Shown piece by piece: positions 6,147-13,206 of a stretch of DNA of 19,139 nt (position 1 is the stretch's first letter; each line of letters begins with the position of its first letter). Source of the stretch: JAITMY01 sp031549685. Lineage in GTDB: Bacteria > Bacteroidota > Bacteroidia > Bacteroidales > UBA932. Below the pieces are notes generated by a model. That model was not told where the DNA came from. It ran no database searches and saw nothing but the letters and a program-made list of their open reading frames with translations. The stretch is taken from assembly GCA_031549685.1 (NCBI GenBank), contig JAVBPG010000051.1, positions 1 to 19,139 of the forward strand, written 5' to 3'. The position numbers were made by a program, and so were the translations under genes.

Positions 6147-6656
6147 TCAGGCGCACTCCGGCTTTAACAGCTCAAGCCATTGGCTGATACGCTTACTTGT
6201 TTTATCGGATTCATTCTCCTCATCCAAGGGTAGCCCACAAAAGACGCCGTTTTTTACGGCCCTTGAATCATCGAAAGAGTAATCTGAAGTAGCGGTATGG
6301 TTGCCAATAAGCGTAGCGCCGGCTTTTTGGGCGGCCTCGGCAATGATGCCCACGGCATCGCAGAACGTATCGGAGTAGGAGGATGAATCGCCCGTTCCGT
6401 AAACGGCTACCTTTTTACCCGATAAATTCATTTTTTCAAAGTTTCCGATAAATCCCTCCCAGTCATCCTGTAAATCGCCCAAGCCCCACGTGGATGAGCC
6501 CAGAATCAGGATATCATAGCTGAGCATTTGCTCCGGGCTTGCCTTTGAGATGTCGATAATGTCGCCTTTATCAACTCCCAAGCCTTTTGCTATTGCTTCG
6601 GCAGCACCTTGCGTGTTGCCCGTAGATGAACCGTAGAATACACCTTTTTTACTCAT
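6147..6656 (-). CDS. fldA: Long-chain flavodoxin
   Basis: This cytoplasmic FMN protein carries single electrons between reductases and acceptors, often replacing ferredoxin when iron is short. It has 169 residues, which is long-chain type. The phosphate-binding loop is GSSTGNT (residues 9-15). The two isoalloxazine-flanking loops are visible as SSTWGLGDLQDDW (Trp57) and GTGDSSSYSDTFCDAVG (Tyr94). The SDYSFDDSRAV...FCGLPLDEENE segment is also typical of the family. It is first in a two-gene unit with DUF2023 and divergent from an AraC-type regulator. Two TAnCTTTG boxes upstream (6697-6704 and 6822-6829), each preceded by a copy of the same repeat, suggest tandem activated promoters. Confidence 0.95.
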   Translation of the reverse strand: MSKKGVFYGSSTGNTQGAAEAIAKGLGVDKGDIIDISKASPEQMLSYDILILGSSTWGLGDLQDDWEGFIGNFEKMNLSGKKVAVYGTGDSSSYSDTFCDAVGIIAEAAQKAGATLIGNHTATSDYSFDDSRAVKNGVFCGLPLDEENESDKTSKRISQWLELLKPECA

Positions 6657-6696
6657 ACTCTTGTTATTAAATTATTGATATTGATGAAGCCGGAAG

Positions 6697-6704
6697 CAAA
6701 GATA
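6697..6704 (-). promoter_or_regulatory. Proximal flavodoxin promoter (P1) -7 box
   Basis: Minus-strand TATCTTTG lies 40 bases upstream of the flavodoxin ATG. At the -33 position, after 19 bases, there is no TTTG. Instead operator copy 1 begins at 6724. This is what an activator-dependent promoter looks like. Confidence 0.7.
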
Positions 6705-6723
6705 CGGCCGGATCCGCAGCCCT

Positions 6724-6753
6724 TCCTTACCCTAAAGGGATTATAATTTTAAA
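6724..6753. repeat. Operator-like direct repeat, copy 1
   Basis: It consists of TTCCTTAC (6724-6731), 9 variable bases and ATTATAATTTTAA (6741-6753). The same two blocks with the same spacing occur again at 6848-6877, 124 bases further on. Copy 1 starts exactly where the -33 element of the proximal flavodoxin promoter should be, so it is a candidate activator binding site. Confidence 0.7.
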
Positions 6754-6784
6754 GAAAGGGAATTCCACCTCCCTACTTTTAGCG

Positions 6785-6816
6785 ATTGTAGGAATACCTG
6801 CAGAGCCGTACCTTTA
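6785..6816 (+). promoter_or_regulatory. Possible promoter of the AraC-family gene
   Basis: On the plus strand, TTG (6786-6788), 20 bases and TACCTTTA (6809-6816) match the Bacteroidota promoter with one deviation (final A for G). The leader to the ATG at 6896 would be about 75 bases. Its -7 box is one arm of a perfect inverted repeat whose other arm is a minus-strand -7 box. Confidence 0.4.
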
Positions 6817-6829
6817 CGCCGCAAAGGTA
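6809..6829. repeat. Perfect 7-7-7 inverted repeat formed by two facing -7 boxes
   Basis: TACCTTT (6809-6815) and AAAGGTA (6823-6829) are perfect reverse complements separated by 7 bases. The left arm serves as a plus-strand -7-like box and the right arm, with the preceding C, is TACCTTTG on the minus strand. It can be read either as overlapping facing promoters or as a dimer binding site. Confidence 0.65.
6822..6829 (-). promoter_or_regulatory. Distal flavodoxin promoter (P2) -7 box
   Basis: Minus-strand TACCTTTG, 18 bases downstream (in transcription direction) of operator copy 2. The same arrangement at P1 has 19 bases. As at P1, no TTTG stands at -33. A transcript from here would have a leader of about 160 bases before flavodoxin. 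Confidence 0.5.
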
Positions 6830-6847
6830 TGCGCATTCAAACCCCGA

Positions 6848-6877
6848 TTCCTTACGCGAGGCGCATTATAATTTTAA
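6848..6877. repeat. Operator-like direct repeat, copy 2
   Basis: TTCCTTAC (6848-6855) and ATTATAATTTTAA (6865-6877) repeat copy 1 with identical internal spacing. It lies 18 bases before the AraC-family start codon and at the -33 side of the distal minus-strand promoter. It could therefore serve both flavodoxin activation and autoregulation. Confidence 0.7.
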
Positions 6878-6895
6878 CATAAAGGATTTTTTTTG

Positions 6896-7891
6896 ATGAT
6901 CGTTCGATTGGTTCATCCGAATTTGCAAGAAACGATAACGGAGCTTCCGTTACGCTCTTTTTCTACAGAAAATACGCTGAAAAAGCATGAGTATAAAGTT
7001 GACAACTATTTCCTTAAGGCTTCCTTCTCGGAAATACGAACCCCTCACATTTGTGCTATTGACACAAATGTTTTGTGCAGCGACAGCGTAAAAATGTATT
7101 TGCAGGCTGAAGAGCACGGCTGCATTTGTTTTTGTGCAGCGCTACGGGGTAGCGTCACCTCTACTTATGAGCCCTTCGGGTACAAAGAAAAATGGCTGGA
7201 AGGGAAAGCGAACCTTTTATCATTTGAGGGGTTGAATTCTACCTGCTTTTGGGTAAATAAACCATTCCGGATGCGGGAGATAATGCTGTCCGGAAAGTAC
7301 CTGGAGGAGCTTACCGGAAAGTACCCCGAGCTGATGAAAAATGTAGCCGTGCAGCACATGCAGGATGGGCGGTTCAAGGCGTTCAAGGAAAATAAAGTAT
7401 TTTGTCCCAAAATAGCGTTGGCGCTAAATAACATCTTCCATTCCGCTGTCGATGGGAGCTCTGAGGAGATGTATATTGATGCTAAAATCAGGGAAATACT
7501 TTCACTATTCCTCTGCCGGAATAAGCAAAAGGATTGCTCTGGCTGCTCCTGCTTTTCGTCCAAGGACAATGATTTGTTTATCCGGGTAAAAGAGATTATT
7601 GAAAAGGAATACGTAAATCCGCCGTCGCTACGCCAGCTGGCGTTGATGGTCGGAACCAATGAGTGCAAGCTCAAAAACGGGTTCAAGTCGCTGTTCGGAA
7701 CGACCGTATTCGGGCATTTATTCGAATATCGTATGGAGATGGCTTGCCGCTTACTCCTTGATAGCGGGACAAGCGTGCAGGAAATCGGCAACCATGTCGG
7801 GTACGAGCATCACTCGCACTTCTCGACCGCCTTCAAAAGAAGGTTTGGAGTTTCGCCATTGGAGTACAGAACGGAAAGTATCAAAGAGTAG
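6896..7891 (+). CDS. AraC-family transcriptional regulator (PchR-like)
   Basis: The protein has 331 residues when started at ATG 6896. A TTG directly before it (6893) adds one residue and is not needed. The C-terminal hundred residues are a double helix-turn-helix AraC domain: LRQLALMVGTNECKLKNGFK, then VFGHLFEYRMEMACRLLL, then VQEIGNHVGYEHHSHFSTAF and FKRRFGVSPLEYR. The NECKLKNGFKSLFG wording is typical of PchR-type regulators of iron-siderophore genes. The N-terminal 220 residues are a variable sensor region with several cysteines, including a CSGCSC cluster near residue 218 that could bind metal. It is divergent from flavodoxin, its likely target. The ligand is unknown; the iron link is inference from resemblance and context. 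Confidence 0.88.
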   Translation: MIVRLVHPNLQETITELPLRSFSTENTLKKHEYKVDNYFLKASFSEIRTPHICAIDTNVLCSDSVKMYLQAEEHGCICFCAALRGSVTSTYEPFGYKEKWLEGKANLLSFEGLNSTCFWVNKPFRMREIMLSGKYLEELTGKYPELMKNVAVQHMQDGRFKAFKENKVFCPKIALALNNIFHSAVDGSSEEMYIDAKIREILSLFLCRNKQKDCSGCSCFSSKDNDLFIRVKEIIEKEYVNPPSLRQLALMVGTNECKLKNGFKSLFGTTVFGHLFEYRMEMACRLLLDSGTSVQEIGNHVGYEHHSHFSTAFKRRFGVSPLEYRTESIKE

Positions 7892-8064
7892 CCGGGGTGT
7901 ATTTTGAGCAGCACTACGTTTAGTAAAAATGGGAAGAAATACACCTGAGCACGCTCAACAACATGCTCATTGCGGTGTACCACGTACAAATTCCGCTTAG
8001 GTCGCTGCTTGAGCTGCAAAAAACGAAAAAGAGGACTTGTTTCTCACTTTGTTTCCACCGGCAA
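7892..8064. other. Spacer with a 9-bp inverted repeat and possible decayed coding remnant
   Basis: Between the AraC-family stop and the tRNA terminator there is no intact gene. Arms GGTGTATTT (7896-7904) and AAATACACC (7937-7945) form a perfect inverted repeat with a 32-base loop. On the plus strand one frame after about 7940 reads protein-like (LSTLNNMLIAVYHVQIPLRSLLEL), but it is preceded by stops and has no start signal. I do not recognise it, and it could be chance. Confidence 0.3.
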
Positions 8065-8099
8065 GAAAAAAGCAGCCACAAGGAACCTTGTAACTGCTT
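8065..8099 (-). terminator. Rho-independent terminator after the CAU tRNA
   Basis: On the minus strand, arms AAGCAGTTACAAG and CTTGTGGCTGCTT pair, with two G-U pairs, around a small GTTC loop, followed by a run of T. It begins 13 bases after the tRNA 3' end. Confidence 0.88.
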
Positions 8100-8112
8100 C
8101 ACTTTAAGCTTG

Positions 8113-8187
8113 TGGGCCCAACAGGGCTTGAACCTGTGACCCCCTGATTATGAGTCAGGTGCTACTAACCAACTGAGCTATGGGCCC
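8113..8187 (-). tRNA. tRNA with anticodon CAU (elongator Met or Ile2)
   Basis: Read on the minus strand, this 75-base cloverleaf has the acceptor GGGCCCA/TGGGCCC, the anticodon stem CCTGA/TCAGG with loop CTCATAA, and the T-stem ACAGG/CCTGT with loop TTCAAGC. It is not an initiator: the anticodon stem lacks the three G-C pairs. Met and lysidine-modified Ile2 tRNAs share this anticodon, and I cannot separate them by eye. The D-arm reads GCTC...GTAGC, one base longer than the usual GCTC...GAGC, so only three standard pairs form. CCA is not encoded. It has its own promoter and terminator. Confidence 0.9.
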
Positions 8188-8202
8188 GATAGAAACGGGG
8201 TG

Positions 8203-8233
8203 CAAATATATACATTTTGCTTGAATCTGCAAA
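8203..8233 (-). promoter_or_regulatory. Promoter of the CAU tRNA
   Basis: Minus-strand TTTG (8230-8233), 19 bases and TATATTTG (8203-8210) form an ideal Bacteroidota promoter, 15 bases upstream of the mature tRNA 5' end. It starts 10 bases after the atpG stop codon. Confidence 0.85.
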
Positions 8234-8243
8234 AAAATGGTGG

Positions 8244-9098
8244 CTACGCAAACGAGCCGCCCATAATATCCAGCAGCTCCGAGGTAATATTCTGCTGGCG
8301 CAGCTTGTTGTAGCTGAGCCGCAGCTCGTCAAGCATTTCGTCGGCGTTTTCGGTGGCCAGCTGCATGGCCATGGTGCGGGCGGCGTGCTCCGAGGTGTGG
8401 TTGTCCATGAGCGCGGCGTAGAATTTAGCCCTGAGCGCCTGCGGCAAAATTTCGGTGGCCAGCTCCTCGCGCGAGGGCTCCAGCAGGTAGTGGTCAAAGC
8501 GCTTGGCCTGCGCCGGTGCAGCGGGCATCACGTAGGGCAAAAGCGTGTCGTGCGTAATGTTCTGTATCGCCATGTTGCGGTAGCGGTAGTACACCAAATC
8601 CACCTTCTTTAGCTTGCCCGAAAAGAGCTGCTGCGTCAGCTCCTCGACCAGCTGCGCGGCCTCGGCAAAGCCGGCCTTTCCGGCCAGCGCGTCGTAGTCG
8701 CCCTGGGGAGCGTGGCCGGATTCAGCCAGCGCCTTCCTCAGCTTTTTTCCGATGGGGAAAAAAACCAGCTCCTGCCCGCGGTACTGCTTTTCGATGGCGC
8801 TAATTTCCTTTATCATGCGCGAGTTGAATGCGCCGCACATGCCGCTGTTGGAGGCCATGATGACGACGGCCACGGCGCCTTTTTCGCGCGGCTCGGTGTA
8901 GGGCAGCTGCAGCGGCGTATCGCCGTTGCCAAGCGCCGCCACCACGCCCTCAACGGCGCGGTTATAGGCCACAGCGCTTACCAGCGAAGCCTGCGAGCGG
9001 TGCATGTGCGCCGAAGAAATCATCTGCCGTGCCTGGGTGATTTTCTTGGTGCTCTCCACCGACGCTATGCGCATTTTTACCTCTTTGAGCGAAGCCAT
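8244..9098 (-). CDS. atpG: ATP synthase F1 subunit gamma
   Basis: This is the central rotor stalk of F1, which turns inside the alpha3-beta3 ring and couples proton flow to ATP synthesis. It has 284 residues, about the usual length. The N-terminal helix MASLKEVKMRIASVESTKKI and the C-terminal helix LRQQNITSELLDIMGG are the two coiled-coil strands and are well conserved. The central Rossmann-like part includes VVIMASNSGMCGAFN. It is the last gene of the atp operon, 3 bases after the atpA stop. No strong terminator follows. The tRNA promoter begins almost immediately. Confidence 0.96.
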   Translation of the reverse strand: MASLKEVKMRIASVESTKKITQARQMISSAHMHRSQASLVSAVAYNRAVEGVVAALGNGDTPLQLPYTEPREKGAVAVVIMASNSGMCGAFNSRMIKEISAIEKQYRGQELVFFPIGKKLRKALAESGHAPQGDYDALAGKAGFAEAAQLVEELTQQLFSGKLKKVDLVYYRYRNMAIQNITHDTLLPYVMPAAPAQAKRFDHYLLEPSREELATEILPQALRAKFYAALMDNHTSEHAARTMAMQLATENADEMLDELRLSYNKLRQQNITSELLDIMGGSFA

Positions 9099-9101
9099 AA
9101 G

Positions 9102-10685
9102 TTACACAAATTGTCTGGTTACCTGCGCGGCAACATTCTTCAATGCGGCCTCCACGTCGGCATCTATTACACCTTGATCGAGCTTGTCCAGCACATCGGT
9201 TTTGTGCACGAGGTGCAGCTGCTCCAAAAAGTTTTTTTCAAAATCGCTGACCTTGTCCAGGGGTACATCCTTGAGCAGACCGTAGGTTCCGCAGTAAAGT
9301 ATGGCCACCTGCTCGCCCGTGCTGAGCGGGTTGTACTGCGGCTGAATGAGCAGGCGCGTGTTTTTTCTGCCCCTGTCGATAATCTGCGCGGTAACGGCAT
9401 CCATGTCGCCGCCAAAGCGCGTAAAGGCTTCGAGCTCGCGGTACTGCGCTTGGTCGATTTTGAGCGTTCCGGCCACCTTTTTCATAGCCTTTACCTGGGC
9501 ATTTCCCCCCACGCGCGACACGGAAATACCGATGTTGATGGCGGGGCGGTTGCCCTGGTTGAAGAGCTCGGTATCCAAAAATATTTGTCCGTCGGTAATG
9601 GATATTACGTTGGTGGGAATGTAGGCCGACACATCGCCCGCCTGCGTTTCGATAATGGGCAGCGCCGTGAGCGAGCCTCCGCCCTTTACTTTTCCCTTGA
9701 GGCTTTCGGGGAGGTCGTTCATTTGCGTGGCCACCTCGTCCTGCTTAATAATTTTGGCGGCGCGCTCGAGCAGGCGCGAGTGCAGGTAGAAAATATCGCC
9801 CGGGTAGGCCTCGCGACCCGAGGGGCGGCGCAGGATGAGCGACACCTCGCGGTAGGCCACGGCCTGCTTCGAAAGGTCATCGTACACCACCAGGGCGTGG
9901 CGCCCCGTATCGCGAAAATACTCGCCTATGGCGGCGCCGGCAAAGGGGGCAAAGTACTGCAGGGCGGCCGGCTCCGATGAGTTGGCGGCCACCACCACCG
10001 TGTAGTCCATGGCGCCCTTGGCGCGCAGCGTATCCACCAGCGTGGCTACGGTGGAGGCCTTTTGGCCTATGGCCACGTAAATGCAGAAGAGCGGGTTGCC
10101 GGCCTCAAAGTTTTGGCGCTGGTTGATAATGGTATCAATGGCAATGGCGGTTTTTCCCGTTTGGCGGTCGCCGATAATGAGCTCGCGCTGCCCGCGCCCG
10201 ATGGGTATCATGGAGTCGATGGCCTTGATGCCGGTTTGCATGGGCTCGTTAACGGGCTGGCGAAAAATTACGCCCGGCGCCTTGCGCTCCAGCGGCATGG
10301 CTATGCGCTCGCCGCCAATGGCGCCCGCCCCGTCGATGGGCTCGCCCAGCGGGTTAATAACGCGGCCTATGAGGCTTTCGCCCACCATGATGGAGGCAAT
10401 CTGCCCCGTGCGCTTTACCGTGTCGTCCTCGCGCACCATGTCGGTTGAGCCCAGCAGTACGGCGCCCACGTTGTCCTCCTCCAGGTTCATCACCACGGCT
10501 TTTACGCCGTTGTCGAACTCGAGCAGCTCGCTGGATTCGGCGTTGGTGAGGCCGTAAATGCGCGCCACGCCGTCGCTCACCTGCACCACCGTACCTACCT
10601 CTTCGAGGGTTTTGTCGGGGTCAACTTCGTCCAACATTTTGTAAATAATGTCGGGTATTTCACTAACCTTGATGTTGTCTGTCAT
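9102..10685 (-). CDS. atpA: ATP synthase F1 subunit alpha
   Basis: This is the non-catalytic nucleotide-binding subunit of the F1 hexamer. It has 527 residues, a typical Bacteroidota length. The P-loop GDRQTGKT is at 172-179. The N-terminal beta-barrel (GTVVQVSDGVARIYGL) is clear, and so is the VYDDLSKQAVAYREVSLILRRPSGREAYPGD block. The C-terminal helical bundle (DQAQYRELEAFTRFGGDMD) is also typical. It starts 4 bases after the atpH stop and ends 3 bases before atpG, so translation is probably coupled. Confidence 0.98.
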   Translation of the reverse strand: MTDNIKVSEIPDIIYKMLDEVDPDKTLEEVGTVVQVSDGVARIYGLTNAESSELLEFDNGVKAVVMNLEEDNVGAVLLGSTDMVREDDTVKRTGQIASIMVGESLIGRVINPLGEPIDGAGAIGGERIAMPLERKAPGVIFRQPVNEPMQTGIKAIDSMIPIGRGQRELIIGDRQTGKTAIAIDTIINQRQNFEAGNPLFCIYVAIGQKASTVATLVDTLRAKGAMDYTVVVAANSSEPAALQYFAPFAGAAIGEYFRDTGRHALVVYDDLSKQAVAYREVSLILRRPSGREAYPGDIFYLHSRLLERAAKIIKQDEVATQMNDLPESLKGKVKGGGSLTALPIIETQAGDVSAYIPTNVISITDGQIFLDTELFNQGNRPAINIGISVSRVGGNAQVKAMKKVAGTLKIDQAQYRELEAFTRFGGDMDAVTAQIIDRGRKNTRLLIQPQYNPLSTGEQVAILYCGTYGLLKDVPLDKVSDFEKNFLEQLHLVHKTDVLDKLDQGVIDADVEAALKNVAAQVTRQFV

Positions 10686-10689
10686 AAGT

Positions 10690-11253
10690 TTAATTTACGC
10701 TATTCTGCGTGTCAAAATCCTCCACCAGCTTTTTTCTCATTTGCTTCAACCTTCCGGTAACGCTGGCGTCGATGCGGTAGGTGCCCCACTTGAGCATGTA
10801 GCCGCCCACAATCTCTTTATCCACCTTGGCATTGAAGCTTACGGTGTGCTTGGTGGCCTCCTCTATTTTATCAAGCATGCGCTTTTCCACCGTTTTGTCC
10901 ACGGGGGTGGCGGTGGTAAGCTCTACGTTGAGCAACTTTTTTTCGCGGCGGTAGATGTTCTGAAAGCTTTGGCAAATATCCTGCAAAAAATCCGTCCGGC
11001 CGCACTTAAACAGCACCTGCACAAAGCGCCGCAGCTCGGCGCTCGGGCTGCCTCCAAAGAGCGCAACGGCCAACTCCTCCTTTTTTTGCTGCGGGATGGT
11101 GCGGTTGTCGAGCGAGCGCCTAAGGGCGGGGTAGCTGACAAAAGCGCGGCCAAGGGCAAGGGTTTCGGCATATACCTTATCCTCGCTGCCGTGCTCAGCG
11201 GCGTACATCCACAGCGCCGAGGCGTACCGTCGTGCTATAAGTCCTCTGTTCAT
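10690..11253 (-). CDS. atpH: ATP synthase F1 subunit delta
   Basis: This subunit is the OSCP-like cap that joins the peripheral stalk to the top of F1. It has 187 residues. The N-terminal helical domain begins MNRGLIARRYASALWMYA. The C-terminal domain has the family's VELTTATPVDK and IVGGYMLKWGTYRIDASV blocks. The sequence is divergent, as is usual for delta, but its position between atpF and atpA (gaps of 6 and 4 bases) makes the call secure. Confidence 0.94.
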   Translation of the reverse strand: MNRGLIARRYASALWMYAAEHGSEDKVYAETLALGRAFVSYPALRRSLDNRTIPQQKKEELAVALFGGSPSAELRRFVQVLFKCGRTDFLQDICQSFQNIYRREKKLLNVELTTATPVDKTVEKRMLDKIEEATKHTVSFNAKVDKEIVGGYMLKWGTYRIDASVTGRLKQMRKKLVEDFDTQNSVN

Positions 11254-11259
11254 TTTTTA

Positions 11260-11760
11260 CTAAACGGATCGCTGCACCTCCTCGTTGAGCAGGCGGTCAA
11301 TAAGGTCGCGCTGCTGCTCGTCGGTGCTGAGCTGTTGGTTAATTACCTTTTCGGCTACGCGCACCGAAATGTCGGCCACCTGCTCGCGGATTTGCACCAG
11401 GGCGCGCGCCTTTACCTCGCGCACTTCGGCGGCGGCGCGCACCAGCTGCTGGCGGGTTTCGGCCTCGGCGGTATCCTTGGCATCGCTCAGCATTTTGGTT
11501 TTTATTTCCTGCGCCTCGCTCAGCAGGGTTCGCCGTTCGCTGTGCGCCTTATCCAAAATAACCTCGGCCTGCTTGTTGAGCGTAGCCAACTTTTCCTCGG
11601 CCAGCCGCGCGTCCTCAAGCGATTTTTCGATGTAGCTGTTGCGCTCGTCCACCGCCTTGGTTATTACCGGAAAGCCAAACTTGGCAAGGATAAAAAAGAC
11701 TACGCCGAACGACAAGGTCATCCAGAACAGCAGCCCCATATCCGGCATTAACAGTGACAT
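11260..11760 (-). CDS. atpF: ATP synthase Fo subunit b
   Basis: Subunit b forms the peripheral stalk that holds F1 stationary. It has 166 residues. One membrane helix lies near the N-terminus (about 8-28, MGLLFWMTLSFGVVFFILAKF). It is followed by VITKAVDERNSYIEKSLEDA and a long charged helix rich in Ala, Glu, Lys and Arg that would form the coiled-coil dimer. Only one b gene is present, so the stalk should be a homodimer. It starts 15 bases after atpE. Confidence 0.95.
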   Translation of the reverse strand: MSLLMPDMGLLFWMTLSFGVVFFILAKFGFPVITKAVDERNSYIEKSLEDARLAEEKLATLNKQAEVILDKAHSERRTLLSEAQEIKTKMLSDAKDTAEAETRQQLVRAAAEVREVKARALVQIREQVADISVRVAEKVINQQLSTDEQQRDLIDRLLNEEVQRSV

Positions 11761-11775
11761 AGGTGTTGATGTTTT

Positions 11776-12024
11776 TTAAAGTGCAAGGAAGCAAACTACC
11801 ACGGCAAACAGCGCTACGCCTTCGATGAGCGCGGCCACAATAATCATATTCATGCGGACATTGTTGGCGGCTTCGGGCTGGCGGGCGATGGCCTCCATGG
11901 CCGCAGCACCGATTTTACCAATGCCGATGCCGGCGCCGATGGCAACAAGTCCGGCACCCAAGGTTGCACCCAAAGTGCCAAGTCCCATGCTGCTCGAGGC
12001 AGCTTGTAGTAGTGATGGTAGCAT
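11776..12024 (-). CDS. atpE: ATP synthase Fo subunit c
   Basis: This is the ring-forming proteolipid that carries ions through the membrane. It has 82 residues in two membrane helices joined by the polar loop ARQPEA (about 47-52). The ion-binding carboxylate is Glu68 (ALIEGVALF). The residues that coordinate sodium in Na+-type c subunits are missing: Ile35 stands at the usual Gln position and Gly69 follows Glu68 where Ser would be. Proton transport is therefore predicted. It lies 114 bases after atpB, the second largest gap in the operon, which may support the higher expression needed for ring assembly. Confidence 0.96.
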   Translation of the reverse strand: MLPSLLQAASSSMGLGTLGATLGAGLVAIGAGIGIGKIGAAAMEAIARQPEAANNVRMNMIIVAALIEGVALFAVVVCFLAL

Positions 12025-12067
12025 AACGTTTTTTGTTTTTAATGGTTGTAGTTACTTTGTAAAAATT

Positions 12068-12096
12068 CGATTTGCGACTTGCGATAGGCGACTTTC
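12068..12096. repeat. Short GCGACTT/GCGAT repeats between atpB and atpE
   Basis: The gap contains closely spaced copies of GCGA (TTTGCGACTTGCGATAGGCGACTT). On the minus strand these read as repeated GTCGC or ATCGC units. They resemble in style the GTCGGCAAT repeats after fabH. No TAnnTTTG promoter box is visible in this gap. Confidence 0.45.
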
Positions 12097-12138
12097 ATCT
12101 CTTGTCGAAAAATCGAGCATCGCATGTCTATTTATTAT

Positions 12139-13206
12139 TTAGTGGTGCTTTACGTTGGCCATGCCGATAAATACGGCCGACAGCAGCGTAAACACGTAGG
12201 CCTGGATGTAGGCCACCAGCAGCTCGACCAGGTTCATAAAGCAGGCAAAAAGTATGGCCACCACCGACATGCTGCCGTTGACCGCCGACCCCATGCTGGC
12301 GGTAATAAATATGAGGCATACCAGGCCCAGAATAACCGAGTGCCCCGCCATAATGTTGGCAAAAAGACGAATCATAAGGGCAAAGGGCTTGGTGAACACG
12401 CCAAAGATTTCGATAACCGGCATAATGGGCGCCGGCACCTTGAGCCAGGTGGGCACCTCGGGCCATATAATTTCCTTCCAGTACGCCTTGGTGCTCGACA
12501 GGTTGATGGCCACAAAGGTGCAAAGCGCCAGCACCATGGTTACGGCAATATTGCCGGTAACGTTGGCTCCCCCCGGAAAAAACGGAACCAGGCCCATGAG
12601 GTTATTTATAAAAATGAAAAAGAAGGCCGTCAGCAGGTAGGGCGCATACTTTTTATAGCCCTCTCCCACGCAGGGCTTTATAACCTCATCGTAGATGCTC
12701 ACGAGCAGCAACTCCACCGCGCCCCTAAAGCCCTTGGCGGGCCGCATGGAGCCCCGGCGGTACCAGCCCGCTAACGGCATAATAACGAGCAGCAGCACGG
12801 CGCAGTTGATGAGCAGCGCCAGCGCATTTTTGGTAAGCGATATGTCGATGGAGGGGCGCACCTCCTCGCCGGCCGGGGTTCTCTCCACCAGCTTGCCGGC
12901 GTGCTTTCCCTCGTGGGCAATGTAAAAGCCGCGGTACTCGCCGTGGTGCAGATGCGAGGAGAGGAACACGCTCCAGCCCCGCTCGGCGCTGCGCACAATT
13001 ACGGGCAGCGGCACGGCCACGTGGTGCTCGCCCCAGGTGAGCAGGTGCCACGAGTAGGCATCGCTCAGGTGCTCAAACACAATCTCCTTAACGTTGATTT
13101 TCTCCGGCTCCTGCGCCTGCGCACCGCCCACCTGTGTGCAAAGCGCGCAGGCGAACATGGCTAAGGCCAAGACCAACTTTTTTATGCTACTTTTTTCTTT
13201 TCTCAT
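12139..13206 (-). CDS. atpB: ATP synthase Fo subunit a, with secreted N-terminal extension
   Basis: This is the stator subunit that lines the ion half-channels beside the c ring. It has 355 residues, about 80-100 more than E. coli subunit a. The essential arginine is Arg280 (FALMIRLFANIMAGHSV) and the last helix carries ELLVAYIQAYVFTLL. The extra N-terminus begins with a signal-peptide-like segment (basic start, then LVLALAMFACALC, possible cut after GGAQA near 31). About 90 histidine-rich polar residues follow, predicted to lie in the periplasm before the first channel helix (about 125-148). Extended a subunits are known in this phylum. It overlaps the preceding gene by 20 bases. Confidence 0.96.
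   Translation of the reverse strand: MRKEKSSIKKLVLALAMFACALCTQVGGAQAQEPEKINVKEIVFEHLSDAYSWHLLTWGEHHVAVPLPVIVRSAERGWSVFLSSHLHHGEYRGFYIAHEGKHAGKLVERTPAGEEVRPSIDISLTKNALALLINCAVLLLVIMPLAGWYRRGSMRPAKGFRGAVELLLVSIYDEVIKPCVGEGYKKYAPYLLTAFFFIFINNLMGLVPFFPGGANVTGNIAVTMVLALCTFVAINLSSTKAYWKEIIWPEVPTWLKVPAPIMPVIEIFGVFTKPFALMIRLFANIMAGHSVILGLVCLIFITASMGSAVNGSMSVVAILFACFMNLVELLVAYIQAYVFTLLSAVFIGMANVKHH

Noticed and set aside
6893..6895. TTG as the start of the AraC-family gene
   Set aside because: An ATG follows at once at 6896, so the rarer TTG start is unnecessary.
8712..9980. Long plus-strand open frame (422 codons) opposite atpG and atpA
   Set aside because: It lies wholly antisense to two certain genes and its protein is rich in His, Gly and Arg in no recognisable pattern. 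It is a by-product of the codon use of atpG and atpA.
11776..12024. Sodium-driven ATP synthase
   Set aside because: The Gln and Ser that coordinate sodium in known Na+-type c subunits are Ile35 and Gly69 here.
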